DNA from: Flavobacterium shii
Lineage (GTDB): Bacteria; Bacteroidota; Bacteroidia; Flavobacteriales; Flavobacteriaceae
NCBI RefSeq assembly: GCF_025847235.1
Contig: NZ_JAOZEW010000004.1
Span: 62,001-126,000 of the forward strand
Length of the DNA stretch: 64,000 bases
Direction: 5' to 3'
Shown: positions 16,954-27,500 of the stretch, piece by piece
How positions within the stretch are numbered: position 1 is the stretch's first letter
How the letters are laid out: each line of letters starts with the position of its first letter
The notes under the pieces: generated by a model
What the model saw: the letters and a program-made list of their open reading frames with translations, nothing else
The model's database searches: none
Told to the model about the DNA's origin: nothing
Made by a program: the position numbers and the translations under genes

Positions 16954-19900
16954 TTAAAATTTTAAACTTAATCCCATTTGAACAGTCATTGTAGACACAC
17001 GATTAACTGCAAGAGCAGCCGTTGCCCATTCTGGATCATACCCTTCATAAGGAGTAATTACAAACGGATTTAATACATTAATGTATAAACGCATGCTTTT
17101 AAGTTTCAATTTATTTAGTAATTCATCGTTTAGGCTATACCCTAAAGCTATGTTTTGAACTTTTACAAATGAAGCATTTTTATAGAACGCAACATTATTG
17201 GTATCATAATAAACTCCTGCTCCACGCGGTAATGGATTTGTATTGGAATATTGTGCCGGAAGACCAGTTCCATTTGCAGGTACATACCAATCATCCAGAT
17301 CTAATTTTTGACGTCCCCTATCGGTTACATCGGCAAAATTATCGTGGAAGCCACTAAATACTGTCATTCCTTGATTTGTAATCAATGACATCGATAAATC
17401 AAATTGTTTTACTTTTAATGTTGTAGAGAAACTTCCTGACCATTTTGGATCATAATTTCCTAAAATCGCTCTATCGTTATTAGCATCAATTTTACCGTCA
17501 TTATTTAAATCTTTTACTTTTGCTTCTCCCGGTTTTTGACCATAAGAAAGCGCTTTTGCGGCTTCACTTTCTTGCCATACTCCATCAAAAACATAGTTAT
17601 AATAAGAATGGATATTTTCGCCAATAAATAAATTATTTCCAACATCATCTATTTGATCTTGTCCATAAATAGACACCAATTTATTTACGTTTTTGGTAAA
17701 AGTAAAACTGGTTTCCCAAGACACATTTCTAGTTTGAATATTTTTAGTCACTAAAGCAATTTCGATTCCTTTGTTACTTACAGAACCTACATTTGATGTA
17801 ATCGTAGGTACTCCAATCTCTAATGGCAAAGCTTGCTGGAACAATAAATCCTTGGATAAACGATCATATACATCTACACTACCTGAGATTCTGTTTTTTG
17901 CAAATCCAAAATCTAAACCTAAGTTTACCTCTCTTGTTTTTTCCCAACCTAGTTGTGTATTTCCTAGGCTTGAAGATGTATAACCATTGGCAAGAACATT
18001 ATTAAAATCATAATAAGTCGGTACTTTTAAAACGCTTAAACTGGAGTAAGGATTAACATTATCATTTCCTGTATAACCGATACTTCCTCTTAATTTAAAA
18101 TTATTTACAAAAGTCAGGCTTTTCATAAATGACTCTTCATGAACATTCCACCCTAAAGCTACAGATGGGAAGGCTGTCCATTTATTTTCTTCAGACAAAA
18201 CGGATGATCCATCATATCTTACTGAAGCAGTTAATAAATAACGTCCTTTGTAGGCATAATTTAAACGAGCTGCATAAGACTCTAATGTATTTTTTGAATA
18301 AGGAATAAATACACCAGAAGGAATTAAAGCAATATTACCTGAAGGAGTTAAAGAATAGGTAGCCTGTGCTCCTGAAGGAAGATTGTAAAAACCAGTCTCG
18401 AAAGGATTCTCTCTTGAAGAGGAGAAATAAGTTTCGGTAGTATTAGAATAAAAACTTTGAAGCCCTAAAAAGCTAAATACATGGGCATCTTTTATAGTGT
18501 AGTTGATATTAAACTGATTGTCCCATGTATAATTAAAATTCTGAACGTTTGTAACATCTCCAGATGTTAAGCTTTTATTTTTAAGTCCAAAGTCTGTTTG
18601 TGCACCTAAAGACCTGCCTTCTCTTCCATCCATTTTTCCAGCTGAAAAAGTTGACTTAAAAGATAACCAATTAGTCGCTTTATATTCGGCAAATACGTTA
18701 CCAATTGTAGTGAATCTTTTTACCTGATCATCAGAATTGGCAATTTCCAAAAGTGGATTATAAGAACCTGTTTTATTTATTGCAAGTGTTCCATTTGGAT
18801 ATTTTAAAGTACCGGGTTGTTGCGCATATGTACCTATTATTTCGTTACCAGCTGCATCAATCGCCCACGGCGAAGTATATGGATTTTGTCTAAATGCTTC
18901 TTGCATTGCAGTAGCGCTTCCTAATTGTTCATCTGTCTTAGACATGGTAAGGTTTACACCAAATGAGATTTTATCATTTATTTTATGATTCAAACCTGCT
19001 TTAAAGGTATATTTATCAATACCCTCATTATCAATAACTCCTGTTTCTTTTTGCGCTCCCAAACCTATATTATAAGACAATCCATTATCGGCACGACCAG
19101 AAACTGTAAAATAATTATTTTGTGTCATTCCACCTTTAAGCACCGCATCTTGCCAATTGTAACTTTGATTATTGGCTACTCTTTGAAACAAAACCGGATT
19201 AGTCCCAGCCTGACCAACTGCCGCTGATAACTCTGATGAATCTATATCCATATAGGTTGGATTAGTAGCAGAAATAGTAGTCGCCAAAAATGCAGATTGA
19301 TGGTAATACCACCATTTCTCTGGACTCATTAATTTAGGTAATCTTACCGCTTGTTTATTTCCGTAAGAACTATCAAACGTAACGGTTACGCCAGGTTTTG
19401 CATTTGTACCACTTTTGGTAGTAACAATAATAACTCCACTTCCTCCTCTTGAACCATAAATTGCTGCAGAAGAAGCATCTTTAAGAACGTCCATTCTGGC
19501 AATATCTTGTGGATTCAAAAAGTCAATATTATCTGTAGGTACTCCATCTACAACAAATAGTGGTTTCGATCCGTCTTTATTAATGGAGTTTGCTCCTCTA
19601 ATAATAACATTAAAACCATCCCCTATTCGTCCAGAATTGGAGGTTACCTGAACCCCTGCAATACTTCCCTGAATTGCTTCCATAGGATTGGTAACATTTC
19701 TTTCGGTTATTTTGGCAGAAGTTAAAGTGTTTACTGCACCTGTAACATCCGATTTTTTCACTGTTCCATATCCTACTACAACAACCTCTTTAAGGGAATT
19801 TGTGTCTTCGATAAGGCTTACATTAATTTTTTTTCTTCCTGCAAGATTTATTTGTTGTGTCTGAAAACCCAAATAACTAAGTACTAAAGTTGCTTTGTCG

Positions 19901-20127
19901 CTTGATACATTTATTTTAAAACTGCCTTCAAAATCTGTAGAGGTTCCGTTTTTAGTTCCTTTTTCTAAGATATTTACTCCTGGCAAAGATAATCCGGCAC
20001 CATCTGTAATTTTCCCTTCTATCACAGTCGACTGAGCGCTCATTGTATTGCTCAGCAGAAAATTCAGGAAAAATAAAAATACAAGATTGTATTTTATTTT
20101 TTTCTTCAATAATTGTTTAATGTTCAT
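16954..20127 (-). CDS. SusC/RagA-type TonB-dependent outer-membrane transporter
   Basis: A 1057-residue SusC-like receptor importing oligosaccharides across the outer membrane with TonB energy. After a signal peptide (ending TMSAQ) comes a carboxypeptidase-D-like domain (VIEGKITDGAGLSLPGVNIL), a TonB box (EVVVVGYGT), a plug domain with DPxxI-like MDVLKDASSAAIYGSRG, and a barrel ending in aromatic Phe (GLSLKF). It forms an operon with the SusD gene at 15252. Its promoter module lies upstream at about 20450-20630 and carries a TGTAATCGATTACA palindrome. Confidence 0.95.
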   Translation of the reverse strand: MNIKQLLKKKIKYNLVFLFFLNFLLSNTMSAQSTVIEGKITDGAGLSLPGVNILEKGTKNGTSTDFEGSFKINVSSDKATLVLSYLGFQTQQINLAGRKKINVSLIEDTNSLKEVVVVGYGTVKKSDVTGAVNTLTSAKITERNVTNPMEAIQGSIAGVQVTSNSGRIGDGFNVIIRGANSINKDGSKPLFVVDGVPTDNIDFLNPQDIARMDVLKDASSAAIYGSRGGSGVIIVTTKSGTNAKPGVTVTFDSSYGNKQAVRLPKLMSPEKWWYYHQSAFLATTISATNPTYMDIDSSELSAAVGQAGTNPVLFQRVANNQSYNWQDAVLKGGMTQNNYFTVSGRADNGLSYNIGLGAQKETGVIDNEGIDKYTFKAGLNHKINDKISFGVNLTMSKTDEQLGSATAMQEAFRQNPYTSPWAIDAAGNEIIGTYAQQPGTLKYPNGTLAINKTGSYNPLLEIANSDDQVKRFTTIGNVFAEYKATNWLSFKSTFSAGKMDGREGRSLGAQTDFGLKNKSLTSGDVTNVQNFNYTWDNQFNINYTIKDAHVFSFLGLQSFYSNTTETYFSSSRENPFETGFYNLPSGAQATYSLTPSGNIALIPSGVFIPYSKNTLESYAARLNYAYKGRYLLTASVRYDGSSVLSEENKWTAFPSVALGWNVHEESFMKSLTFVNNFKLRGSIGYTGNDNVNPYSSLSVLKVPTYYDFNNVLANGYTSSSLGNTQLGWEKTREVNLGLDFGFAKNRISGSVDVYDRLSKDLLFQQALPLEIGVPTITSNVGSVSNKGIEIALVTKNIQTRNVSWETSFTFTKNVNKLVSIYGQDQIDDVGNNLFIGENIHSYYNYVFDGVWQESEAAKALSYGQKPGEAKVKDLNNDGKIDANNDRAILGNYDPKWSGSFSTTLKVKQFDLSMSLITNQGMTVFSGFHDNFADVTDRGRQKLDLDDWYVPANGTGLPAQYSNTNPLPRGAGVYYDTNNVAFYKNASFVKVQNIALGYSLNDELLNKLKLKSMRLYINVLNPFVITPYEGYDPEWATAALAVNRVSTMTVQMGLSLKF

Positions 20128-20450
20128 CGTTTGGTTTTAATGGTTTGGTTAATTGTTTAGCATTATTTATTCATACTGCCTTATCAAAATAAAAAGTATT
20201 GGTTAGGTACTTTTCCCTGAGCTACAGTGCGATAATCATTTGTTTTATAATTCTTATTAATAAAGTGAGTTTTAAAAATATTTTATAATTAATTCTATGA
20301 CTTAGCCTGAAAATATTAGAAACCGATCTCCTACATACTAAAACCAACATTGCAAACACATCAAAAAAAGGAACCTTTTAAAAAATTAAACCTTTAAAAT
20401 CAATAATTTACGAAATGTTATTTGGTTTTATATATAAACAACAATAAACA

Positions 20451-20464
20451 TGTAATCGATTACA
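20451..20464. promoter_or_regulatory. Putative LacI-family operator TGTAATCGATTACA
   Basis: Perfect 14-base palindrome with central CG, typical of LacI-family operators. It lies 28 bases downstream (transcript sense) of the -7 element at 20493-20500 of the SusC unit. The identical sequence occurs at 29273 and 39257, with a one-base variant at 41034. Confidence 0.75.
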
Positions 20465-20492
20465 CGAAAATATATAATTAGTTTGAATACGC

Positions 20493-20500
20493 CAAATTTA
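20493..20500 (-). promoter_or_regulatory. Putative -7 promoter element for susC (TAAATTTG)
   Basis: Matches TAnnTTTG on the minus strand. No clear TTG -33 element is visible at the usual spacing. The same element, in the same relation to the palindrome, is present at 29315-29322. Confidence 0.5.
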
Positions 20501-20615
20501 TTTAGATATAAATTATATATTTAATTTATATCTATAATTAAAATTATAATAAGTGTAAAAAAACTGATAATTTGTTATCATTATAACTATCAAAAGAGAC
20601 ATATAAATGATTTAA

Positions 20616-20629
20616 AGTAATCGATAACA
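20616..20629. promoter_or_regulatory. Imperfect operator copy AGTAATCGATAACA
   Basis: Matches the 14-base palindrome at 12 positions and lies 165 bases from the perfect copy. The other promoter module has the same pairing (29273 and 29437, 164 bases apart), which argues that both are functional or inherited from one duplication. Confidence 0.5.
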
Positions 20630-21069
20630 TGTTTAGTGTTTAGTGTTTAGTCTTCAGTTGCAGTATTCGGTAGTGTTCATTTAGTATTCGATAGCAGTCT
20701 CAGTTGCAGTTTTTCCAGCAACAATTGTAATAGTAGTTTTCATTAGTAATAAAATTGCAATAGTAATTACTGAGATTACTACTCAACTGCCACTGGTACT
20801 GTAACTGAGACTGAAAGCTCGGCTCTGCAGGACATGCCATTTCATATTTTGAAGGGTATGAAAAAAGATATAAAGCAAACAACATATATAGGTATTTCAT
20901 TTTACATTTTTAGCTTGAAAATTCAGTGTTTACAAAACTTATATTCCCTTAAATAACTTATATGATTTAGAAACATTTCGTTGCAAATATTAACATAAAA
21001 GCGACCGACTTAAGTTATGTAAGTTTTAAGATATTAAGAACTTTATAATTTACATATTAGCCCATATTA

Positions 21070-21099
21070 AAAGAGGCATGCAAAAATGCATACCTCTTT
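21070..21099 (-). terminator. Intrinsic terminator after the second SusC/SusD operon
   Basis: 13-bp stem with one mismatch (21070-21082 and 21087-21099), four-base loop, followed on the minus strand by a T-rich stretch. It lies 27 bases beyond the stop codon of the beta-helix lipoprotein gene. Confidence 0.75.
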
Positions 21100-21125
21100 C
21101 TTTTAAACTAACTTGTATAAAAATT

Positions 21126-22694
21126 CTAATCTAACCAACGTGGATCTCCCACCTTTTTATCAATTAAAGTTTGATTTTTGATTGTAAAATCACCTGTTGC
21201 CGTGTTTGTAAATTGCGGATCTAATGCACTTCCTGAAGCATCTGTTTTTAGAGGCGCAGTTGGATTAGCTAAATTAAGTGTAGCTGCATTAAAATAATTA
21301 TTATTCGTAAACGTAGGAGTCGAAGTTGTCGATTGGTTGGCGTACCTTGCAATTGTAGCTGCAAATATTGAATTACGAATAATTGTTGCATTAGTAGCGA
21401 AGCGAACGTAAATTATTTGATAACCACTGTTTGAAATCGTATTAGTTACTCCAAATAAAGTACAACTATCAATTAATATATTTGTCGTAAGACCAGTACC
21501 AAAGGCTGTAGTAGCGTCTTCTCTTATGAAAGCCCTAGCTGCAGCACAATTGTTAAAAGTGCTATTTGTAAGAACTATACTTGCAGCATAAGTACCTCTA
21601 AGGTCAATAAACTCACCACCAGCTCCTGTTCCAATATTAGTAACAACAGAATTATCTATAGTTATAGATTCAATCTTGGAAGCAACAGTGGTTGCAGCAA
21701 CAAAAGAACGATCATAATCATGGATAGCACAGCCACTAATTAAAAGTTTACCATAAGTACCGTTATCACTATATTTTACAACATCTGATTTAGCTGAAGC
21801 TAAATCGCCTGTTAAGTCCAAATCAATCAAACTAACATTAGCTGCACCGGCAACGATAGAAAATGATGCTTTTAATTTAGGTCTTCTATCATAACCTCTT
21901 AATCCTCTAATAGTTATTGATTTCCCTAAAGTAATAGTAACAATTTGAGAAGTATAATCTCCTGGTTCTAAAACTAAAACTGAACCAGATGGTGCGTCAG
22001 CTATTTTTTGTAACAAATCATCAGTAGTTTTAACTAGAATACCATCTCCTATATCAATTCCGGTTGTAAATGTTTTATAACCTCTCTTTTTAACGCCATT
22101 AAATAAATCTGCTGTATACGATGTTTCTGCTGTAAGACCTGTTATAATTGCAACTCCGGCTTCTTTTTCTGCTGACGTAATAACGTGAGTTATAGCACCT
22201 GGATTAACAATAATTTGCGTAACATTACTATTGGCCAACCATCTTAAAGTTGCTTCTTTTACTTCTATATCTCCATCTTGACTAGCCAGGTAGATTTGCT
22301 CCGATAATGTTGTGACTTTAGTAATAGACCATTTAGAATCTTCTAACCCTGCAGCACTTACAGCTTTTATTCGTATCGAATAAACCGTTTCTCCTTCTAA
22401 TTGTACTCGTATAGGCAACTCCGCTGGGGAGACCTGAACAGTTTTATAAATAGTCTTGAAGTCCGGATCATCTGCGCTGAATTCTACAACATAATGGTCT
22501 GCATCATCTCGTAGCGTCCAGTTTAATTCAACCGCTGTTTGATTTCGAACTACTGCGGTAAGTCCTATAGGAGAAAATTCTCTACTTGCGCCTATATTGT
22601 CAATCAGCCCTTCGTTATAATTCTCACAGCTTGAGACAGCAATTGTTAGTATTAACATAGCTATTAGTCCTTTTAATATATATTTTGTTTTCAT
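21126..22694 (-). CDS. FN3 plus right-handed beta-helix lipoprotein (DUF4957/DUF5123-like)
   Basis: A 522-residue lipoprotein (lipobox AVSSC). I start it at ATG 22694, where the signal MKTKYILKGLIAMLILTIAVSSC begins; an upstream ATG at 22823 would read back into the SusD gene. Residues about 40-130 form a fibronectin type III domain (LTAVVRNQTAVELNWTL...IKAVSAAGLEDSKWS). A beta-helix follows from about 230 with LEPGDYTSQIVTITLGKSITIRG and repeated short strands. It resembles DUF4957/DUF5123 proteins found beside SusC/SusD in pectin loci, which are thought to bind glycan or to be lyase-like; no catalytic residue is evident to me. Confidence 0.8.
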   Translation of the reverse strand: MKTKYILKGLIAMLILTIAVSSCENYNEGLIDNIGASREFSPIGLTAVVRNQTAVELNWTLRDDADHYVVEFSADDPDFKTIYKTVQVSPAELPIRVQLEGETVYSIRIKAVSAAGLEDSKWSITKVTTLSEQIYLASQDGDIEVKEATLRWLANSNVTQIIVNPGAITHVITSAEKEAGVAIITGLTAETSYTADLFNGVKKRGYKTFTTGIDIGDGILVKTTDDLLQKIADAPSGSVLVLEPGDYTSQIVTITLGKSITIRGLRGYDRRPKLKASFSIVAGAANVSLIDLDLTGDLASAKSDVVKYSDNGTYGKLLISGCAIHDYDRSFVAATTVASKIESITIDNSVVTNIGTGAGGEFIDLRGTYAASIVLTNSTFNNCAAARAFIREDATTAFGTGLTTNILIDSCTLFGVTNTISNSGYQIIYVRFATNATIIRNSIFAATIARYANQSTTSTPTFTNNNYFNAATLNLANPTAPLKTDASGSALDPQFTNTATGDFTIKNQTLIDKKVGDPRWLD

Positions 22695-22731
22695 AAAAAC
22701 GTATAATTTATTATTAATTTCTTGTGAGGTT

Positions 22732-24522
22732 CTAATAGTTATAATCGTTGACCAATTTTCCATTACTACCATCAATAAATACTTGCCATATTGGCCAGAA
22801 TTGTCTATTATCAGGATTGACACCTATTTTGTATAGAGAATTTATCTTGGTATCAACCAGATTGCTCCAGGCAAAAGAAGTATAATCTACACCTGGATTT
22901 GTAATTTCACCACGATTTAATCCATAGATAGTAAGACTCACATTATCATCTTTAAATTTAAAATATAAAGTACTTGGTACATCCGCATACTGCCCTGTAT
23001 GTTGTTGCAAATCAAACATTTTTTGTTTGGCTTCATCTAGCTTTACTTTAAGTAAATTCCAACGAATAAGTGCTTGCTTACGTTCCATTTCTCCTGTGAA
23101 TTCATATTTATTTTCGTCTACAATAGCATTAAACATATCTGCTTTGCTACTTAAAGCATTTACATAATTATCCACTTTTAGAGCTTGATCAGCAGATGCA
23201 AAAGCTCTTCTGCGTATTTCTTTCAGGTAAGGCGCAGCTGCTGCAGGTCCTTCTAATTCATTGGCAGCTTCGGCAGCAATTAATAGCACTTCGGCATAAC
23301 GCATGTAAATTTTATTCACACCATCATCATTTGTAGAAGTAACATGACGAGTCATCCATTCGTAACGGTATTTTCCAAAATACCATGTATTTAATGCCCC
23401 TAACTCTTGTTTGGCAATTCCATTTACTACTGTACCATATTTATAAGGAACACAAGTAACATCTCTGCGGCTATCGGCTTGATCATAATCGTAAAAAACA
23501 AAAGGAAGTGGTCCTGCAGCTCCTCCACGATTAGCTCCATTAGAATGGAATTGATCATTTGTAGTATGACGAACTGCAAAAGTGAATAACATTCTTCCTC
23601 TACCCTCTGCAAAAGGAAGCTCCCAAAGAGATTCTCCTCCAGCAGTTGTATTTTCCTGATTATATTTTCTCCAAAATGTTTCAAATGAAGGCTCTAAATG
23701 AGCTGTTCCGCTCTGGATTACAGAACGAGCCTCGTCTAATGCTAATCTGTACATTTTTTCAACAGAAAGTTCTGTGTCGTTACTTCTTCTGACACCATCT
23801 GGATATTGTTGAAATCCGCTCGCAGCCAAAGCCAAACGAGCACGAAATCCTTTTACAAAAGCTTTATTAATTCTCTCTACACTACTGGTAGCTGGGATTT
23901 CATTTGGCCACGCAACCAATGTAGAAGCTTCTGCTAAATCTGCAATAAGTTGCTTATAAATCACATCACGACTCGTTTTTGCTAAATAAATCGTTTCTGT
24001 ATTAACAGGTTCAAAACGAGCTGGAACATCGCCCCAAGCCTTAATTAAATCCGCATAATAGATTGTTCTTAATGTTAAAGCCTCTCCTAATAAATACCCA
24101 AGCTCTGTTCCTGGTTTTGGATTACCATATAAACGCAATCCTCTAATACAGATATTTGCGCGCTCAATACCTGCATACATCATTGCCCATGCATTAGTAG
24201 TATTGTTCATTTGGCTATTATTCGGCTTAGTATCATAAACACATAAATCCGAATTATCCCCTACAGTCTGCGAAGAATTATACCACTCTACATCTGTATT
24301 CAATCCGTAAAAAGGAAGAAAACGCCCTCTATAGGAGTTAGTTTCTGCAAATGGTATTTTTATTCCATCCACAGCTCCTTTGGCTAATCCTGCTGTTGAA
24401 AAAATTTCTGATTCGCCTAATGTTGATTTTGCAGGAGCGTCCAGATAATCATCTGAAAACTCATGACATGAAGCAAAAAGACTTGCTATCACTATTCCTG
24501 CTAATATTATTTTATATTTCAT
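22732..24522 (-). CDS. SusD/RagB-type surface glycan-binding lipoprotein
   Basis: A 596-residue SusD family protein with lipobox ASC (Cys19) followed by HEFSDD. The N-terminal half has GYLLGEALTLRTIYYADLIKAWGDVPARFEPV, and the C-terminal half has IYMRYAEVLLIAAEAANELEGPAAAAPYLKEIRRR and an MERKQALIRWNLLKVKL motif, as expected of the family. It follows its SusC partner by 17 bases. It is only distantly similar to the SusD at 15252, suggesting recognition of a different oligosaccharide. Confidence 0.95.
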   Translation of the reverse strand: MKYKIILAGIVIASLFASCHEFSDDYLDAPAKSTLGESEIFSTAGLAKGAVDGIKIPFAETNSYRGRFLPFYGLNTDVEWYNSSQTVGDNSDLCVYDTKPNNSQMNNTTNAWAMMYAGIERANICIRGLRLYGNPKPGTELGYLLGEALTLRTIYYADLIKAWGDVPARFEPVNTETIYLAKTSRDVIYKQLIADLAEASTLVAWPNEIPATSSVERINKAFVKGFRARLALAASGFQQYPDGVRRSNDTELSVEKMYRLALDEARSVIQSGTAHLEPSFETFWRKYNQENTTAGGESLWELPFAEGRGRMLFTFAVRHTTNDQFHSNGANRGGAAGPLPFVFYDYDQADSRRDVTCVPYKYGTVVNGIAKQELGALNTWYFGKYRYEWMTRHVTSTNDDGVNKIYMRYAEVLLIAAEAANELEGPAAAAPYLKEIRRRAFASADQALKVDNYVNALSSKADMFNAIVDENKYEFTGEMERKQALIRWNLLKVKLDEAKQKMFDLQQHTGQYADVPSTLYFKFKDDNVSLTIYGLNRGEITNPGVDYTSFAWSNLVDTKINSLYKIGVNPDNRQFWPIWQVFIDGSNGKLVNDYNY

Positions 24523-24539
24523 CTTATGAGAATTATTAA

Positions 24540-27500
24540 TTAAAAACTAAGGTTTAAACCAAAAACAAACTGTCTGCTACGTGGATATGCTGAATAATCC
24601 ACACCTGGAGTTAGAGGCGTATTTCTTCTTGTTGAAACCTCAGGATCTGGCCCTGAATAATTAGTAAGAATAAAAACATTTGTCGCCGTAAGATAAAATC
24701 TTAATTTAGAAATACCCATTGCAGATGTCAATGAATTTGGGGATGTATACCCTAATGTAAGCGTATTAAGCCTTAAAAAAGAACCGTCTTCAACTGCCCA
24801 ATCACTAAAAACATAGCGACTCATGTATGGTGACCACATTGTTGTATTAGCATTAAGTGCAGTTAATGCAGCTGGATCTGTTACTAGTTGTCCCGAAGCA
24901 GGATCTAGATTTGTCCATCTTGTACCATCGGCCATCTCTGTACCTAAATTTCTGTACTGTCCGTTTGGTGTTGATGTGTTAAATTCAATCTTATTGGCAT
25001 TATAAACATCATTTCCAATGCTCCAGTTAAATGCCGCCGAAAGATCAAATCCATAAGCATTGGCATTAATTACCATACCTCCAGTATTTTTTGGATTGGC
25101 ATTTCCAATAACCGTAAGATCATTTGCATTTACAACGCCATCACCATTAACATCTTCTAATTTCATAGAACCTGGAGTTATTGGCCCTACAATTGTTGAG
25201 CTGCTAGGTACCCCTGCTTTCAAAGTGTAAGTCGTTCCGTTATAATCAAAGTCTGATACTTCATAACGACCAGCACTCTTGTATCCATACATTATACCAA
25301 TTGGCTGACCTACATTAACTGCATAATCATTCCCAATTGCTGTTGATGCCCAATTAGTAGCATCCCCAAAATTATTCATAACTCCTAGAGAATTAATACG
25401 GTTTTTGTTTATCCCCATATTAAATGCAAAGCTTAAACCGTATTTTGGTCTTTCTATTGCTACTATATTTATTGTAGTTTCAATCCCAGTGTTTTGAGTT
25501 TCACCCATGTTTCTATATTGGTGCTCATATCCTGTTCCTGGTACAGGGAATTTTATTAAAAGATCTTGTGTTATATTCTTATACACCTCTACAGAACCAT
25601 TTATACGTCCTTTGAAAAAATCAAAGTCTAATCCTAAATTTTGTGTTATTGTAGTTTCCCATTTTAAATTAGGGTTAGCCAATATTTTAGATGGTGCCCA
25701 ATAATTACTAACACCATTTATCCAAGTAGAATTAGTTGACTCAAAACTTTGAACTGTTTGCCCTGTTGGAATATTATTATTTCCTGCCTGACCATAACTT
25801 AATCTAAGTTTAAGTAAACTCAACCAAGATGAATTTTTCAAGAAACTCTCTTCAGAAATTTTCCATGCTATTGCACCTGCTGGAAAATATCCCCAACGAT
25901 TATCACCTAAGAACTTACTTGAGCCATCGGCACGAAAAGTAGCTGTAAAAAGATACCGATCTTTAAAATCATAATTCACACGTCCAAAAAAGGAAAGTAA
26001 TTTATCATCCGGGCTGTAATAATTATTTACCGATTGTGGTTTTCCTTGAGTAGTAAGAATCTTAGATTGCTCAAAATCAAAAAACTTTGGCAAACCATGA
26101 ATTGCAGTAGTCACTTCATTTGTACGATAATTTATCATCTCTTCACCTGCAAGAAGCTTTAAATTATGATTTACACCGATTAACTTTTTAAAATCATAAT
26201 TAAGAGTATTAGCATTTCTAAATCTTACATCTTTACGATCACCAATCGTTATTGCTGGCATACCTTGATTCTCGGCAGCAGGGTTATTATTAGAATAATA
26301 AGTAGTGCGTCCGTAAAAACGATAATCTAAATAATTATAATTATCCAATCCTATATCCGACTTAAATTGAAGGTTGTCTATTAATTTCCATGAAAAACTA
26401 CCTAACATATTATAGTTTTTTCTAATTTGTTGACGATTATTATCAGATAGAGATACGAAAGGATTTACCAAGTAACTCGAAACCGCTTCATCTGTATCAT
26501 CTGTTGTTAAACCTGGTAATGGAATTGGTGAGTAACCCACACTATGACGCAAACGTGCATCTGCAGAGGATACTTCTTTTTGCTCATTAAGTCCACCTCC
26601 ATTAATTTCCGTGTTAGAATAACGCATTGTAAAGGCAAGGTCAATTTTATCGCTGGCTTTGTTTTTTAATGCAAACGATAAGTTATTTCTTTTGTAATCA
26701 GAACCTAACATAATCGCTTTTTCATCATAATGGGCGTAATTAAAATTATAATTAATTTTATCCGAACCACCACGTATTCCTAAATCACGACTTTGTACTT
26801 CTCCTGTACGACCATAAATTTGTTTCTGCCAATTATTTCCTTTTACCCCTTTATACAAGTCATAATCTTTCCATGAACCAAAATATTTCTCATATGAATT
26901 TACATCTTTTGCAAGCAAAGCATATTCATATTGCCATTTTACAAAATCTTCCGGTTCAAGAACATCAATTTCCTTTGCCATCTTTTTCATACCATAGAAC
27001 ATATTATAGCTTACTGCTATTTTTCCGTTTTTACCTGTTTTAGTCGTAACAATAATAACTCCATTAGCCCCTCTGGAACCATAAATAGCAGTAGATGAAG
27101 CATCTTTTAATACTGTAAGAGTTTCAATATCCGAAGGAGAAATATCACTAATACTGTTAACTGGAAATCCATCGACTATTATTAATGGAGAACTATCTTG
27201 TGTTAAAGATCCTCCACCACGAATTCTAATTTTAATATCTGAATCTGGAGACCCTTCCGATGATGTTACCTGTACCCCTGCCAAACGTCCTGTTAAGGCT
27301 TCGGCAACATTAGCAATAGGAGTTTTTCTTAAATCATTACCCGATAAAGTAGAAACAGCGCCTGTTAAATCAGATTTCTTTACAGTTCCGTACCCTACAA
27401 CGACAACTTCGTTTAATGCATTAGAATCTTCACTTAATATAATATCTATTTTATTTTTCCCTGTAAGAGGTACTTCTTTCGTTTTAAATCCTATAAAAGA

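Larger units (their letters stand above)
20451..20630. repeat. Duplicated promoter module, copy 1
   Basis: About 180 bp that align with 29273-29451. The first 50 bases differ at only 3 positions, and the AT-rich remainder aligns with small gaps. Both copies sit before SusC-containing operons. Confidence 0.8.
20128..21069. other. Long intergenic region: SusC leader and promoter module
   Basis: About 940 bp without a convincing gene. From the left: a leader of about 320 bases before SusC, a palindrome at 20451-20464, a minus-strand -7 element at 20493-20500, AT-rich sequence to an imperfect palindrome at 20616-20629, then GTTTAGT- and CAGTTGCAG-like repeats (20630-20830). A 66-codon frame at 20700-20900 has repeat-like composition and I do not annotate it as a gene. 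Confidence 0.6.

Noticed and set aside
20700..20900. 66-codon minus-strand frame with a hydrophobic start (MKYLYMLFALYLFS)
   Set aside because: The rest is rich in Gln, Asn, Tyr and Cys and follows the CAGTTGCAG-like repeat DNA; no neighbour spacing or promoter supports it.
22695..22823. N-terminal extension of the FN3/beta-helix lipoprotein
   Set aside because: It overlaps the SusD coding end and would bury the lipoprotein signal inside the protein.
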